From NCBI RefSeq assembly GCF_003194625.1, contig NZ_QHKX01000001.1, positions 1 through 64,000 of the forward strand: a DNA stretch of 64,000 bases, in the 5' to 3' direction. Position 1 is the stretch's first letter. Each line of letters begins with the position of its first letter. Source of the stretch: Nocardioides solisilvae (GTDB lineage Bacteria > Actinomycetota > Actinomycetes > Propionibacteriales > Nocardioidaceae). This document shows, piece after piece, positions 51,689 through 60,228 of the stretch. Made by a program: the position numbers and the translations under genes. Under the pieces are notes generated by a model. That model was not told the DNA's origin. It did no database searches and saw nothing but the letters and a program-made list of their open reading frames with translations.

Positions 51689-52917
51689 GCCGGCACCCCG
51701 CTGCCGTCGCGGACGACGCCGGCACGGACCAGCTCGTCGATCCGTCCGGCGGCCAGGCCGAGGCGCTCGGCGAGCAGCTCGGTGCTGTGCTCGCCGACCC
51801 GGGGGGCGCGGGCGTCGCTCGTGCCGGCCGAGCCGACCCGCACCGGCGAGCCGGGGGCCAGGTAGGCGCCCACGCCGGGCTGGTCAACGGTGGCGAAGAG
51901 GGGGTTGTCCCGCAGCAGGGCGGCGTCGTCGGCGGCCAGGTCGGCGAACGTGCGGTACGGCGACCAGAGGATGCGGGTGCGCGACAGCGCGGCCGAGACC
52001 TCGGCCCAGCTCCGGGTGCCCACCCAGGAGCCCACGAGCCCGAACAGCGCGGCCCGGTGCCGGTAGCGGTCGCCCTCGTCGGTGAAGTCCGCGCCCACGG
52101 CGCGCTCGAGGCCCGCGACCACCTCGCCGAGGCCGGTCATCTCCAGCAGGTCGCGCCACTGCCGCGGGGTGAGGGCGACGAACATGAACCGGACGCCGTC
52201 GGCGGTGACCAGGTCGGTGCCGAAGGTGCCGTGGACGTCGTTGCCCTCGCGCTCCCGCCGGCCACCGAGCTGGGCCTCGGCGAGGTAGCCGAGGTTGCCG
52301 GCCAGGGCGAGCGCGACGTCCTCCAGCGCGACCTTGACCGCGCTGCCCTCGCCCGTCCGCGCCCGGTGCCGCTCGGCGGCCAGCAGGCCGGCCGCGAGGT
52401 AGAGGCCGGCGGCGACGTCCCAGGCGGGCAGCACGTGGTTGACGGGGGACGACTGGCCCGCGGGGCCCGTGACGAGCGGGAAGCCGGTGCCGGCCTGGAC
52501 GGTGTAGTCGACGGCCGTGCCGCCGTCGTGGCGCCCCGTCAGGGTCACGTGGACGACGTCCGCGCGGCGCGCGGCCAGCGCCTCGTGGCCGAGGTCGGGC
52601 CAGCGCTCGCTGTTGGTGACGAGGATGCCGTCGCCCTCGACCACCAGGTCGGCGACCAGCGCGCGCCCGGCGGGGTCGGCGAGGTCGACCTCGAGCGCGC
52701 GCTTGCCCCGGTTGAGGCCGCTCCAGTAGAGGCTGGTGCCCGACGGCGCGAGCGGCCAGCGGCCGCGGTCGGGGCCCCCACCCAGCGGCTCCACCCGGAT
52801 CACGTCGGCGCCGAGCTGGGCCAGGGTCAGGCCGGCCAGGGGGGTCGCGACGAAGCTGGAGAGCTCCACCACCCGCATCCCGGCGAGCGGACCCGCCGGT
52901 CGCTGTGCGTCACCCAT
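51685..52917 (-). CDS. Family III (CaiB/BaiF) CoA-transferase, operon 1
   Basis: 410 residues that would activate a carboxylic acid with CoA. LAGMRVVELSSFVATPLAGLTLAQLGADVIRVEPLGGGPDRGRW, NRGKRALEVDLADPAGRALV and the catalytic-Asp region AVDYTVQAGTGFPLVTG are family features; WAEVSAALSRTRILWSPYRT is near the C terminus. ATG 52917 is chosen since GAGGAG lies 6 nt upstream; an ATG at 52941 would add eight residues but overlies the likely Shine-Dalgarno. First gene of the seven-gene catabolic operon; divergent from the GntR regulator. Confidence 0.9.
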   Translation of the reverse strand: MGDAQRPAGPLAGMRVVELSSFVATPLAGLTLAQLGADVIRVEPLGGGPDRGRWPLAPSGTSLYWSGLNRGKRALEVDLADPAGRALVADLVVEGDGILVTNSERWPDLGHEALAARRADVVHVTLTGRHDGGTAVDYTVQAGTGFPLVTGPAGQSSPVNHVLPAWDVAAGLYLAAGLLAAERHRARTGEGSAVKVALEDVALALAGNLGYLAEAQLGGRREREGNDVHGTFGTDLVTADGVRFMFVALTPRQWRDLLEMTGLGEVVAGLERAVGADFTDEGDRYRHRAALFGLVGSWVGTRSWAEVSAALSRTRILWSPYRTFADLAADDAALLRDNPLFATVDQPGVGAYLAPGSPVRVGSAGTSDARAPRVGEHSTELLAERLGLAAGRIDELVRAGVVRDGSGVPA

Positions 52918-52948
52918 CACTGTCTCCTCGTCCGTCCGCATGACTGTG

Positions 52949-52963
52949 AATATAGAATATATT
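52949..52963. promoter_or_regulatory. AT-rich palindrome, candidate GntR operator
   Basis: AATATA-GAA-TATATT is a perfect 6-bp inverted repeat with a 3-bp centre, inside an AT-rich island (52947-52972) unlike the surrounding DNA. It lies between the divergent CoA-transferase and GntR genes, about 30 bp upstream of the former, overlapping a plausible -10 on the minus strand. Confidence 0.55.
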
Positions 52964-53050
52964 ATGCATCATGGCTAGTGCGGCCGACCCGGCCGACCTA
53001 CATTTGGTCCGCGGCGAGGTGGACCGCCCGACAGCAGCCCAGGAGGAACG

Positions 53051-53710
53051 ATGGCCCGACCCCAGCTGAGCGACGAGGCGGCCGCCTACGTCCGCGAGCT
53101 CGTGCTCACCGGCCAGCTGCGGGCGGGCGAGTTCGTCCGCGTCGAGCGCGTCGCCGAGGAGCTCGAGATGTCCGTGACCCCGGTGCGCGAGGGCCTCCTG
53201 GCGCTGCGCGGCGAGGGCTTCCTGGAGCTCGCGCCGCGGCGCGGCTTCGTGGTCGCCGAGCTCACCGAGGACGACGTCCGCGACCTCTTCTGGGTCCAGG
53301 CCCGGCTCGCGGGCGAGCTGGCGGCCCGCGCCACCGCCCACCTGACCGCCGAGCAGGTCAAGGAGCTGGAGGCGCTGCAGACGTCGATCACCACCGCGCT
53401 CGAGCGCGGCGACCTCGACGAGGTCGAGCGCTGCAACCACGCCTTCCACCGCACCATCAACCTGGCCGCCCGCTCCCCCAAGCTGGCGTGGTTCCTGCGC
53501 GCCTCGACCCGCTACGTGCCCAACCGCTTCTACCACCGGATCGGCGGCTGGCCCGACGCCTCGCGCCACGACCACACCGAGGTCCTGGCCGCGATCCTGG
53601 CCGGCGACCCCGACCAGGTCCGCCGGGCCATGGAGGAGCACATCACCCACGCCGGCCAGCTGCTCGTCGAGCACGCCGACCTGCCGGTCGCCGCCACCGG
53701 CGGCGACTGA
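53051..53710 (+). CDS. GntR-family transcriptional regulator (FCD subfamily)
   Basis: 219 residues: N-terminal winged helix (AAAYVRELVLTGQLRAGEFVRVERVAEELEMSVTPVREGLLALRGEGFLELAPRRGFVVAEL, with the GntR VTPVREGL helix) and an all-helical FCD effector domain (RCNHAFHRTINLAARSPKLAWFLR; RHDHTEVLAAILAGDPDQVRRAMEEHI) with the Asp/His residues that hold a metal and a carboxylate ligand. AGGAGGAACG precedes ATG 53051. Divergent from the catabolic operon, it is its probable ligand-responsive repressor. Confidence 0.93.
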   Translation: MARPQLSDEAAAYVRELVLTGQLRAGEFVRVERVAEELEMSVTPVREGLLALRGEGFLELAPRRGFVVAELTEDDVRDLFWVQARLAGELAARATAHLTAEQVKELEALQTSITTALERGDLDEVERCNHAFHRTINLAARSPKLAWFLRASTRYVPNRFYHRIGGWPDASRHDHTEVLAAILAGDPDQVRRAMEEHITHAGQLLVEHADLPVAATGGD

Positions 53711-53742
53711 CCCGGCCGGCGCGGCGACGCGGCGGGGCGCGG

Positions 53743-55152
53743 TCACGTCCCCACCGCCGGGGCGCCGGGGGCCCGCACCTCGGCCCGGGTCGGGGCGTCC
53801 TCGACGGGTGCGGCCGGGGGGCCCACCAGGACGACGGCCAACGCCACCGCCGCCAGCACCGCGGGGCCGGCGAAGACGAGCAGGAAGTGGCCCGTCGGGT
53901 AGCTCAGGGCCACCCAGGCGTAGCCGGCCGCCAGCCCCGAGAAGCGCACCATGTTGTGGATGCCGAGGGCGGTGCCGTTCGCCGCGGCGGGGCTGCGCAT
54001 CACCCCCAGCGCGGCCACCGACTGGACCGAGCCGATCGCGCAGCCGGTGGCGGCGAGGACCACGAAGCCCGCGACCAGCGGCAGCGCCGGCCCCTCGAGC
54101 GAGAGGGCGAGCGGGAGCAGCAGCGGGGTGCAGACCAGGAAGGCCAGCCCCAGGTGCATGACGCGGCGCGGGGTGATCCGCTCGCCGATCCGCGACGACA
54201 CGGGGGCGAAGAGCGCCATCGAGGCGGCCAGTGCGACGGTGATCGCGCCGATCCGGCTGGGCGAGAGCCCGAACTCCTGGCCCAGCTCGAGCGGGGTGGC
54301 CACGATGAAGATGCCGAGGATCGCCATCACCGCACCCGCCGCCACCGTGCTGCGCAGGTAGCGGCGCTCGACGAGCAGCCTCGGCTCGACGAGGGCGTGG
54401 GTGCTGCGCCGGGAGACGACGAGGTGCAGGAGCACCCCGACCACGCCGAGCGCCACCAGCGCGGCGGTCAGCGACCAGGTGCCGCCCTGGCCGACCACCG
54501 TGACGGCCCCGACCAGGCCGCCGACGCCCACGACCAGGGTGAGCATCCCGGAGACGTGCATGGCGGGCCGTCCGGCCGGGGCGGCGGGGACGAACCGGAG
54601 CACGAGCAGCCCCAGCACGCCGCAGAGGACCGCGTGGGTGACGAAGACGCCGCGCCAGCCGACCAGGTCGGCCACGACGCCGCCGAGCGGCGGGCCGAGC
54701 GCCTGCCCGATGCCGATCGCCGAGGCCCAGGCCGCCATCACCCGGCCCCGGTTGCGGACCCAGAAGACGCCGAGCGTCTGCTGGACCGCCGGGGGGATGC
54801 CGGAGCAGCCGAAGCCCTGCAGGGCGCGCATCGCGACCAGGACGGGGAGGTTCGGGCTGAGCGCCGCCCCCACCCCGGCGACGAGCATGAGGACGAGCGA
54901 GGCCAGCAGGAAGCGGCGCGGCCCCAGGCGCTCGCAGAGCCACCCGGCCAACGGCGCGAAGAGCACCATGGCCAGGGTGAACGCCGCCACCGCGAAGACG
55001 ATCTCCCGCGGGGACGCCCCGAGGCTCGAGGCGATCCGGTTGATCGGCGAGGTGATGATCGTGCTCGACAGCGTGCCCAGGGTGGTGCACGCGACGAGCG
55101 CGACGTAGGCGACGCGGCCGGGCTCGGAGACCTCGGAGGGGGTGGTGGTCAT
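53743..55152 (-). CDS. MFS transporter (DHA-type)
   Basis: 469 residues with about 12-14 hydrophobic helices. ASSLGASPREIVFAVAAFTLAMVLFAPLAGWLCERLGPRRFLLASLVLML contains the MFS loop 2-3 motif, and RALQGFGCSGIPPAVQQTLGVFW and GIGQALGPPLGGVVADLVGWRGVF match drug/proton antiporter signatures. It is last in the TRAP-CoA-transferase operon. ATG 55152 is overlapped by the stop of a 4-codon minicistron. It may export a toxic acid or import a related substrate. Confidence 0.88.
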   Translation of the reverse strand: MTTTPSEVSEPGRVAYVALVACTTLGTLSSTIITSPINRIASSLGASPREIVFAVAAFTLAMVLFAPLAGWLCERLGPRRFLLASLVLMLVAGVGAALSPNLPVLVAMRALQGFGCSGIPPAVQQTLGVFWVRNRGRVMAAWASAIGIGQALGPPLGGVVADLVGWRGVFVTHAVLCGVLGLLVLRFVPAAPAGRPAMHVSGMLTLVVGVGGLVGAVTVVGQGGTWSLTAALVALGVVGVLLHLVVSRRSTHALVEPRLLVERRYLRSTVAAGAVMAILGIFIVATPLELGQEFGLSPSRIGAITVALAASMALFAPVSSRIGERITPRRVMHLGLAFLVCTPLLLPLALSLEGPALPLVAGFVVLAATGCAIGSVQSVAALGVMRSPAAANGTALGIHNMVRFSGLAAGYAWVALSYPTGHFLLVFAGPAVLAAVALAVVLVGPPAAPVEDAPTRAEVRAPGAPAVGT

Positions 55153-55163
55153 CGCAGGGTCAT
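55149..55163 (-). CDS. Four-codon minicistron linking to the MFS gene
   Basis: ATG ACC CTG CGA TGA; its ATG overlaps the stop of the preceding 16-codon ORF and its TGA overlaps the MFS start, both as ATGA. It is the last divergent copy of the 12-bp repeat unit. Translation is inferred from the overlaps only. Confidence 0.45.
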   Translation of the reverse strand: MTLR

Positions 55164-55210
55164 CGCTGGGTCATTCGCTGGGTCATTCGCTGGGTCATTC
55201 GCTGGGTCAT
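55150..55210 (-). repeat. 12-bp tandem repeat between CoA-transferase B and MFS genes
   Basis: On the minus strand ATGACCCAGCGA occurs three times head to tail, followed by ATGACCCAGCG and ATGACCCTGCG, then ATGACC of the MFS start. Each unit starts with ATGA, so each offers an overlapping stop/start. The first unit overlaps the stop of the CoA-transferase beta gene. Confidence 0.9.
55160..55210 (-). CDS. Repeat-encoded 16-codon minicistron (MTQR x 4)
   Basis: The ATG at 55210 overlaps the CoA-transferase beta stop (ATGA) and opens a frame of four Met-Thr-Gln-Arg repeats ending at TGA 55160, which in turn overlaps the next ATG. Probably a coupling device between the two real genes rather than a functional peptide. 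Confidence 0.45.
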   Translation of the reverse strand: MTQRMTQRMTQRMTQR

Positions 55211-56040
55211 CGCAGGTAGAGCCGGACCGTGTCGATCTCCTCGCGCAGCAGCCGGACGTCCTCCTCGCGCGGCCAGGGGGTCACCGAGACCTCGTCGGCC
55301 ACGGCGAGGTCCCAGCCCGTCGCCGCGCGGACCTGGTCGACCGTGACGCCGGGGTGGACCTGCGCGAGCTCGAGCTCGCCGAACCGGTCCGGGCGGCGGA
55401 GCACCGCGAGCGGGGTGATCACCGTCGAGACGCCGTGGCCCGGGGGCACGGCCCGCGGGTCGAGGTCGCGTGCGCGCACCGGGCTCGGCGAGGTGCAGAA
55501 GTCGAGCTCGGCGGGGAAGGCCCCCGGGTCGTGGCGCCGCAGCACGGTGATGCACTCGCGCGCGTTGGGCATGATGTCGGCCGCGCCGCCGGAGCCGGGC
55601 AGCCGGACGGTGGGCCGCTGCCAGTCGCCGATCACGCTGGTGTTGAGGCTGCCCCAGCGGTCCACCTGGGCGGCGCCCAGGAAGCCGACGTCGACGTGGC
55701 CGCCCTGCAGCACGTATCCGAAGAGTGCCTGGAGGTTGACCACCGCCTCGGCGCCGGAGACCAGCACCGAGTCCGCGATCCCCTCGGCCATCCCCTCGGG
55801 GTGGGCGCCGCAGACGCCCGACTCGTAGACGAGCTGGATGTCGGGCTCGACGGTCCGCATCGCCAGGTCGACGGCCAGCGTCGGCAGCCCGACGCCGGCG
55901 AAGACCCGCCGCTTGCCGGCCAGCTCGCGGGCCGCGACGGTGGCGAGGAACTCCGTGCTGGAGACCGTGATCCCGGCGGGGCCGACGAGGGTCTCCCCCG
56001 CGCCCGTGCCCGTGCTGGTCTCCGTGGTCGTGCTCGTCAT
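55207..56040 (-). CDS. CoA-transferase family I, beta subunit
   Basis: 277 residues. ATVAARELAGKRRVFAGVGLPTLAVDLAMRTVEPDIQLVYESGVCGAHPEG contains the region of the catalytic Glu in this family, and FGYVLQGGHVDVGFLGAAQVDRWGSLNTSVIGD and SGGAADIMPNARECITVL are GctB/3-oxoacid-CoA-transferase beta blocks. ATG 56040 overlaps the alpha-subunit stop. Together they move CoA between a short-chain donor and the imported acid. Its stop leads into the minicistron repeat. Confidence 0.92.
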   Translation of the reverse strand: MTSTTTETSTGTGAGETLVGPAGITVSSTEFLATVAARELAGKRRVFAGVGLPTLAVDLAMRTVEPDIQLVYESGVCGAHPEGMAEGIADSVLVSGAEAVVNLQALFGYVLQGGHVDVGFLGAAQVDRWGSLNTSVIGDWQRPTVRLPGSGGAADIMPNARECITVLRRHDPGAFPAELDFCTSPSPVRARDLDPRAVPPGHGVSTVITPLAVLRRPDRFGELELAQVHPGVTVDQVRAATGWDLAVADEVSVTPWPREEDVRLLREEIDTVRLYLR

Positions 56041-56960
56041 GCGGACCTCCGTCCGTAGTCGACCTGGCCCGACAGCCGCTCGCCGACGGCGTTGCGCTGC
56101 CAGCGCTCCTCGCCGAGCCGCTCGAGGTAGGCCTCGCGGTCGGGGAGCTCGTGCACCCACTCCTGGAGCCAGGAGCGGAGGAGCTGCGGGTCCTTGCTGA
56201 TCGCCGTCCACTCCCGGTAGAAGGCGTTGTCCCGGTCGTAGTGGCCCTGCACGTACGACGGGTGGGCGCCGCCGGGGCAGTGCACCACGGCGTCGACCGC
56301 GTGCGCGGGGACCAGGGTCCGGTTCGGGTCCGACCGGACGACCTCGTCGTCGACGACCTCCTCGACGGTGACGATCACCTTCCGGGCCGCGTAGGCGACC
56401 TCCTGGATGGCGCCGACGATCCCCCACACCTGCACGTTGCCGAACCGGTCGGCGCGCTGGGCGTGGACGACGGTGACGTCGGGGGCCAGGGCCGGGACGA
56501 CGTGCACGTCGGGTCCCCCGTAGGGGTCGGCCACCTTCCGGATCTGCGGGTTGAGCGCGGGCAGGTCGCTGCCGGCGTACGACTTGAGCGGGAAGAACGG
56601 CAGCCCGGCCGCGGCAGCCTGGTAGCGGCCGTACATGCCGTAGTGGCTGTACTCCTCGACCTCCAGGGGCTCGGGGTCGGCCCGCTCGATCCGGCGCCGC
56701 AGCTCGTGCAGCGAGCCGGCCGAGCCGGAGGCGAAGAACGACGCGACCAGCTTGCGCACGCACCCCGCCGCGATCATCTGGTCGGCGACCAGGTCGGGGG
56801 TCATCCGGCAGAGCGTCAGGTCGCGACGGCCCTGCCGGATGATCTCGTGGGCGGCGGCGAAGGGGATCAGGTGACCGAACCCCTCCAGCGCCACGGTCAT
56901 GCCGTCCTCGACGTGCTCGGCGATCGCCTCGGCGAGGCCCGTGACCTTGACCTCGCTCAC
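56037..56960 (-). CDS. CoA-transferase family I, alpha subunit
   Basis: 307 residues. LAEAIAEHVEDGMTVALEGFGHLIPFAAAHEIIRQGRRDLTLCRMTPD is the alpha-subunit N-terminal block (GctA/IpdA-like), and PDVTVVHAQRADRFGNVQVWGIVG and YAARKVIVTVEEVVDDEVVRSDPNRTLVPAHAVDAVVHCPGGAHPS are also conserved. GTG 56960 overlaps the TRAP permease stop as GTGA, tying uptake to activation. Alpha and beta are separate genes, as in glutaconate and adipate-type transferases. Confidence 0.92.
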   Translation of the reverse strand: MSEVKVTGLAEAIAEHVEDGMTVALEGFGHLIPFAAAHEIIRQGRRDLTLCRMTPDLVADQMIAAGCVRKLVASFFASGSAGSLHELRRRIERADPEPLEVEEYSHYGMYGRYQAAAAGLPFFPLKSYAGSDLPALNPQIRKVADPYGGPDVHVVPALAPDVTVVHAQRADRFGNVQVWGIVGAIQEVAYAARKVIVTVEEVVDDEVVRSDPNRTLVPAHAVDAVVHCPGGAHPSYVQGHYDRDNAFYREWTAISKDPQLLRSWLQEWVHELPDREAYLERLGEERWQRNAVGERLSGQVDYGRRSA

Positions 56961-59023
56961 GACGCCGTCGCCCCCGCCGGGGTGGCCGTGGCGGACGCCG
57001 CACCGGACGCCGTGCGCTCGGCCTGCTGCGCGGGCACGGCGCCGGGAGCCGGCGCGGTCGAGCCGGCCGCCGGGGCGGTCGCGTCGTCGCCGGGACCCGG
57101 CCGCGGCGGCAGCACGCGGGTGACCACGCCCAGCGCCACGACGATGCCCAGCCCGACCAGGCTGCTCGTCAGCTCCGGCGCCAGGATCAGCGCGCCGGCC
57201 GGGACCCCGATGATCCGGACCACCGGGTGCAGCCGGCGCTCCAAGCCGATGGCGTAGCCCTCGAAGGCGCAGGCCATCACGAAGACGCCGACCACGGCGA
57301 AGACCAGGGTGACCGCGATCTCGCTCGCCGTCCCCTGCGCCACGAGCGCCGGGTTGGCCGCGAAGCAGAAGGGGATCACGTACTTGACCATCCCGAGCCG
57401 CATGGCCGTGAGCGAGGTCTGCATCGGCCTCGTCCCGGCGATGCCGGCCGCCGCGAAGGAGGCCAGCGCCACCGGCGGGGTGATGTAGGAGACCGTCGCC
57501 CAGTAGATGACGAACAGGTGCGCCGCGATCGGGTCGATCCCGAGGGTGACCAGCGCCGGCGCCATCACGATGGCGAGCAGCACGTAGACCGCGGAGACCG
57601 TCATGCCCATGCCGAGGACGAAGGAGGTGATCGCGCCGGCGACGAGGATCAGCACGACGCTGCCGCCGACGGCGCTGACCAGCTCGCGGGCCAGGGAGAG
57701 GGAGACGCCGGTCATCGACAGGCCGCCGATGATCAGGCCCACGCCGGCGATGATGCCGAGGATCTCGGCGATCGTGCGGCCGGCCTTGAAGACCACGTCG
57801 ACCAGGCCCTTGGGCGAGAGCCGGTCGCTCGGGCGGACCATCGTGTAGACCAGCAGCGCGGCGGCGATGATGAACGGCGCCTGGGCCTCGCGGCGGTAGA
57901 CCACCAGCAGGAAGGTCAGCCCGGCCAGCGCGGCGACGTACGGCCAGCCGCGCAGCAGGGTGCCGAGGAACTTCGGCAGCTCGGAGCGCTTGAGCCCGCG
58001 CAGCCCGCGGCGCGCCGAGTAGGCGTCGACCTGGGTGAAGATGCCGAGGTAGTAGAGCAGCGCCGGGATGGCGGCCGCGAGGGCGATCTCGCTGTAGGGG
58101 ACGCCGACGAACGAGACCATGAGGAACGCCGCGGTGCCCATGATCGGCGGGGTGATCGACCCGCCGGAGGAGGCGGTGGCCTCGACGCCGGCGGCGTACT
58201 CGCCGGAGAAGCCGTCGCGCTTCATGGCGGGGATGGTCAGCGGGCCGGTGGTGAGCACGTTGGAGACGGCCGAGCCGCTCATCATGCCCATGCTGGCGGA
58301 GCTGACGACCGCGACCTTGGCGGAGCCGCCGCGGCGGGTGCCGAGCATCGACTGGGCGAGGTCGTGGAAGAACGCGCCGCCGCCGACCGACTGCAGCACC
58401 ACGCCGAAGAGCAGGAAGCCGACCAGGATGCCGGCCGCGGTCTGCAGCGGGAGACCGAGGATGCTGTCGACGCCCATGGCGTGCATCCGCGCCGCACCGT
58501 CGAGGTCGAACTGGATGCCCGTGAGGAAGTCGACCGGCATCTGCGAGGCGAAGAGCGGGTAGACCGAGAAGACGCCCGCGATCAGGGTGACCACCAGGCC
58601 GGCGGTCCGGCGCAGGGCCTCGAGCACCAGCCCCCAGAGGACGTAGGAGGCGACCAGCGCCGACGTCGGGCCGCCGTAGTCCCAGCCCTGGTTGAGGATG
58701 TTCTCGGCGTTGAGGCCGAACCAGGCGGGGACCGCGAGCGCCACCGCGGCGAGCAGGACGTCGTGCCACGGCACGCCGTGGCGCTGGGAGGCGCGCATCG
58801 GGAACGCCAGGAAGACGATCGGCAGGAAGCACGCCAGGACGAAGTACAGGAACGTGTTGCGGAGCATGCCGCTGCCGAACGGGTTCCAGTAGAAGACCTG
58901 GCTGATCGTGATGGCGATGCCCGCGAGGGTCAGCGCCACCACCACCCAGCGCCAGATCCCCCGGCAGCGGGCGACGGAGCCGTGCTCCTCCTCCGCCTCG
59001 ACGAGGACGTGGGTCGTGGTCAT
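56957..59023 (-). CDS. TRAP transporter fused permease (4TM/12TM)
   Basis: 688-residue membrane protein that joins the small (DctQ-like) and large (DctM-like) TRAP subunits. A first group of hydrophobic segments (about 25-160) is followed by the large-subunit signature region GILVGFLLFGVVLQSVGGGAFFHDLAQSMLG, SASMGMMSGSAVSNVLTTGPLTIPAMKRDGFSGEYAAGVEATASSGGSITPPIMG and ALASFAAAGIAGTRPMQTSLTAMRLG. The fused form goes with TAXI receptors. The C-terminal 60 residues are Pro/Ala-rich. It overlaps the receptor gene as TGATG. Confidence 0.94.
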   Translation of the reverse strand: MTTTHVLVEAEEEHGSVARCRGIWRWVVVALTLAGIAITISQVFYWNPFGSGMLRNTFLYFVLACFLPIVFLAFPMRASQRHGVPWHDVLLAAVALAVPAWFGLNAENILNQGWDYGGPTSALVASYVLWGLVLEALRRTAGLVVTLIAGVFSVYPLFASQMPVDFLTGIQFDLDGAARMHAMGVDSILGLPLQTAAGILVGFLLFGVVLQSVGGGAFFHDLAQSMLGTRRGGSAKVAVVSSASMGMMSGSAVSNVLTTGPLTIPAMKRDGFSGEYAAGVEATASSGGSITPPIMGTAAFLMVSFVGVPYSEIALAAAIPALLYYLGIFTQVDAYSARRGLRGLKRSELPKFLGTLLRGWPYVAALAGLTFLLVVYRREAQAPFIIAAALLVYTMVRPSDRLSPKGLVDVVFKAGRTIAEILGIIAGVGLIIGGLSMTGVSLSLARELVSAVGGSVVLILVAGAITSFVLGMGMTVSAVYVLLAIVMAPALVTLGIDPIAAHLFVIYWATVSYITPPVALASFAAAGIAGTRPMQTSLTAMRLGMVKYVIPFCFAANPALVAQGTASEIAVTLVFAVVGVFVMACAFEGYAIGLERRLHPVVRIIGVPAGALILAPELTSSLVGLGIVVALGVVTRVLPPRPGPGDDATAPAAGSTAPAPGAVPAQQAERTASGAASATATPAGATAS

Positions 59024-60141
59024 CAGGACTCCAGGTTGTCGTTCTTGTAGGCGACCCAGGCGTCGTGGACGTTGCCGTCGGCACCCTCGGTCTCGACGAA
59101 CTCGTCCCAGGCCTCGTCGAGCTGCTCCTCGCGCTCGAGCAGGGCCTCCTGCTGGGCGGCCGCCTCCTCGGTCCAGGCGTCGTTGGCCTCGAGGTAGGCG
59201 ATCAGCCCCTCGTGGAACGGCACCTCCTTGGGCACGACCTGGGCCTGGTCGAGGTTCCACGCGTCGGTGGTCGCGGTGGCGTCCTTGAAGGAGTCGTAGT
59301 TGTCGTTGATCGCGGCGACGATCGCCTCGACCTCGTCGGCGTCGGCGTCGGCGTAGGTCACGACCGGGACCGTGTAGAGCAGGCCCTTCGCGCTCTCGCC
59401 GTCCTCGAGGCCGGGGGCGCCGGTGAACTCGCCGATCTCGGTCGACGGGGCGATCTCCTCGACGGCCTCCACCTTGTCGGCGCTGTCGTCGTCCATGCTG
59501 AGCCAGCGCACGGGGAAGGCGGACTCGAGCTCGTAGAGCGAGGCGCCGTAGACCTGCTGGAAGAGCACGTCGATCTTGCCGTTCTGCAGGGCGCCCGGCT
59601 GGTCGCTGTAGCCGACCTCGACGACGTCGACGTCGTCCCAGGTGAGGCCGCCGTAGGCGAGGAACGCCTCGAGCTTGTTGTTGACCGACGGGTTGGCCGT
59701 GATCTGGGGGAACTTCTTGCCCTTGAGGTCCTCGAAGGTCTCGATGCCCGAGTCGTCCTTGACCATCAGGCCGTGGGGGGCGACCGGCGCCCAGACGACG
59801 CGCAGGTCCTGGGGGCCCCAGTCCTCGGTCGCGAAGTCGTAGTCGCCCTCGAAGCCGAAGATGTACTCGTCGCCGGTGCGGGCCAGCTGCGCCTGCTCCT
59901 CGCGGAGCGGCGTGAGGCGGCCGACGGCGGTGTCGGAGGTGATGACCCGGACGTTGGTGCCCTCGTTGGAGGTGATCGCGTCGGCCACCGCGGCGACGTC
60001 GGCGTAGGTCGAGGTGCCGGTCCCGTAGGTGCTCCACACGATCTGGCTGGGCATTCCCTCGGTGACCTCGGCCCCACCGCAGGCGGTGAGCGCGAGGGCC
60101 GTGGCCGCAGCCAGTCCGGTCCCGAGCAGAGGCTTCCTCAT
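59023..60141 (-). CDS. TAXI-family TRAP solute receptor (lipoprotein)
   Basis: 372 residues with a lipoprotein signal: LLGTGLAAATALALTACGG, lipobox Leu-Thr-Ala-Cys21. The mature part has IVWSTYGTGTSTYADVAAVADAITS and DLRVVWAPVAPHGLMVKDDSGIETFEDLKGKKFPQI, typical of TAXI-TRAP proteins. The C-terminal 40 residues are acidic with coiled-coil character. GAAGGGA precedes ATG 60141. As an outer-face lipoprotein it delivers substrate to the fused permease. TAXI systems carry organic acids such as C4/C5 dicarboxylates. Confidence 0.92.
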   Translation of the reverse strand: MRKPLLGTGLAAATALALTACGGAEVTEGMPSQIVWSTYGTGTSTYADVAAVADAITSNEGTNVRVITSDTAVGRLTPLREEQAQLARTGDEYIFGFEGDYDFATEDWGPQDLRVVWAPVAPHGLMVKDDSGIETFEDLKGKKFPQITANPSVNNKLEAFLAYGGLTWDDVDVVEVGYSDQPGALQNGKIDVLFQQVYGASLYELESAFPVRWLSMDDDSADKVEAVEEIAPSTEIGEFTGAPGLEDGESAKGLLYTVPVVTYADADADEVEAIVAAINDNYDSFKDATATTDAWNLDQAQVVPKEVPFHEGLIAYLEANDAWTEEAAAQQEALLEREEQLDEAWDEFVETEGADGNVHDAWVAYKNDNLES

Positions 60142-60228
60142 GGGCTGTTCCCTTCGTCGTGGACCGCGTGCTGGGTCCCGTTCATGACCTGTGTCTCAAG
60201 TCACTGTGCGTGATGCGGGTCGCATATA

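Noticed and set aside
55150..55210. 12-bp repeat as a CRISPR array
   Set aside because: Units are direct tandem copies without spacers and lie in a gene junction.
51787..56058. 1423-codon plus-strand frame
   Set aside because: Antisense of the catabolic genes and MFS gene; typical third-position GC artefact.
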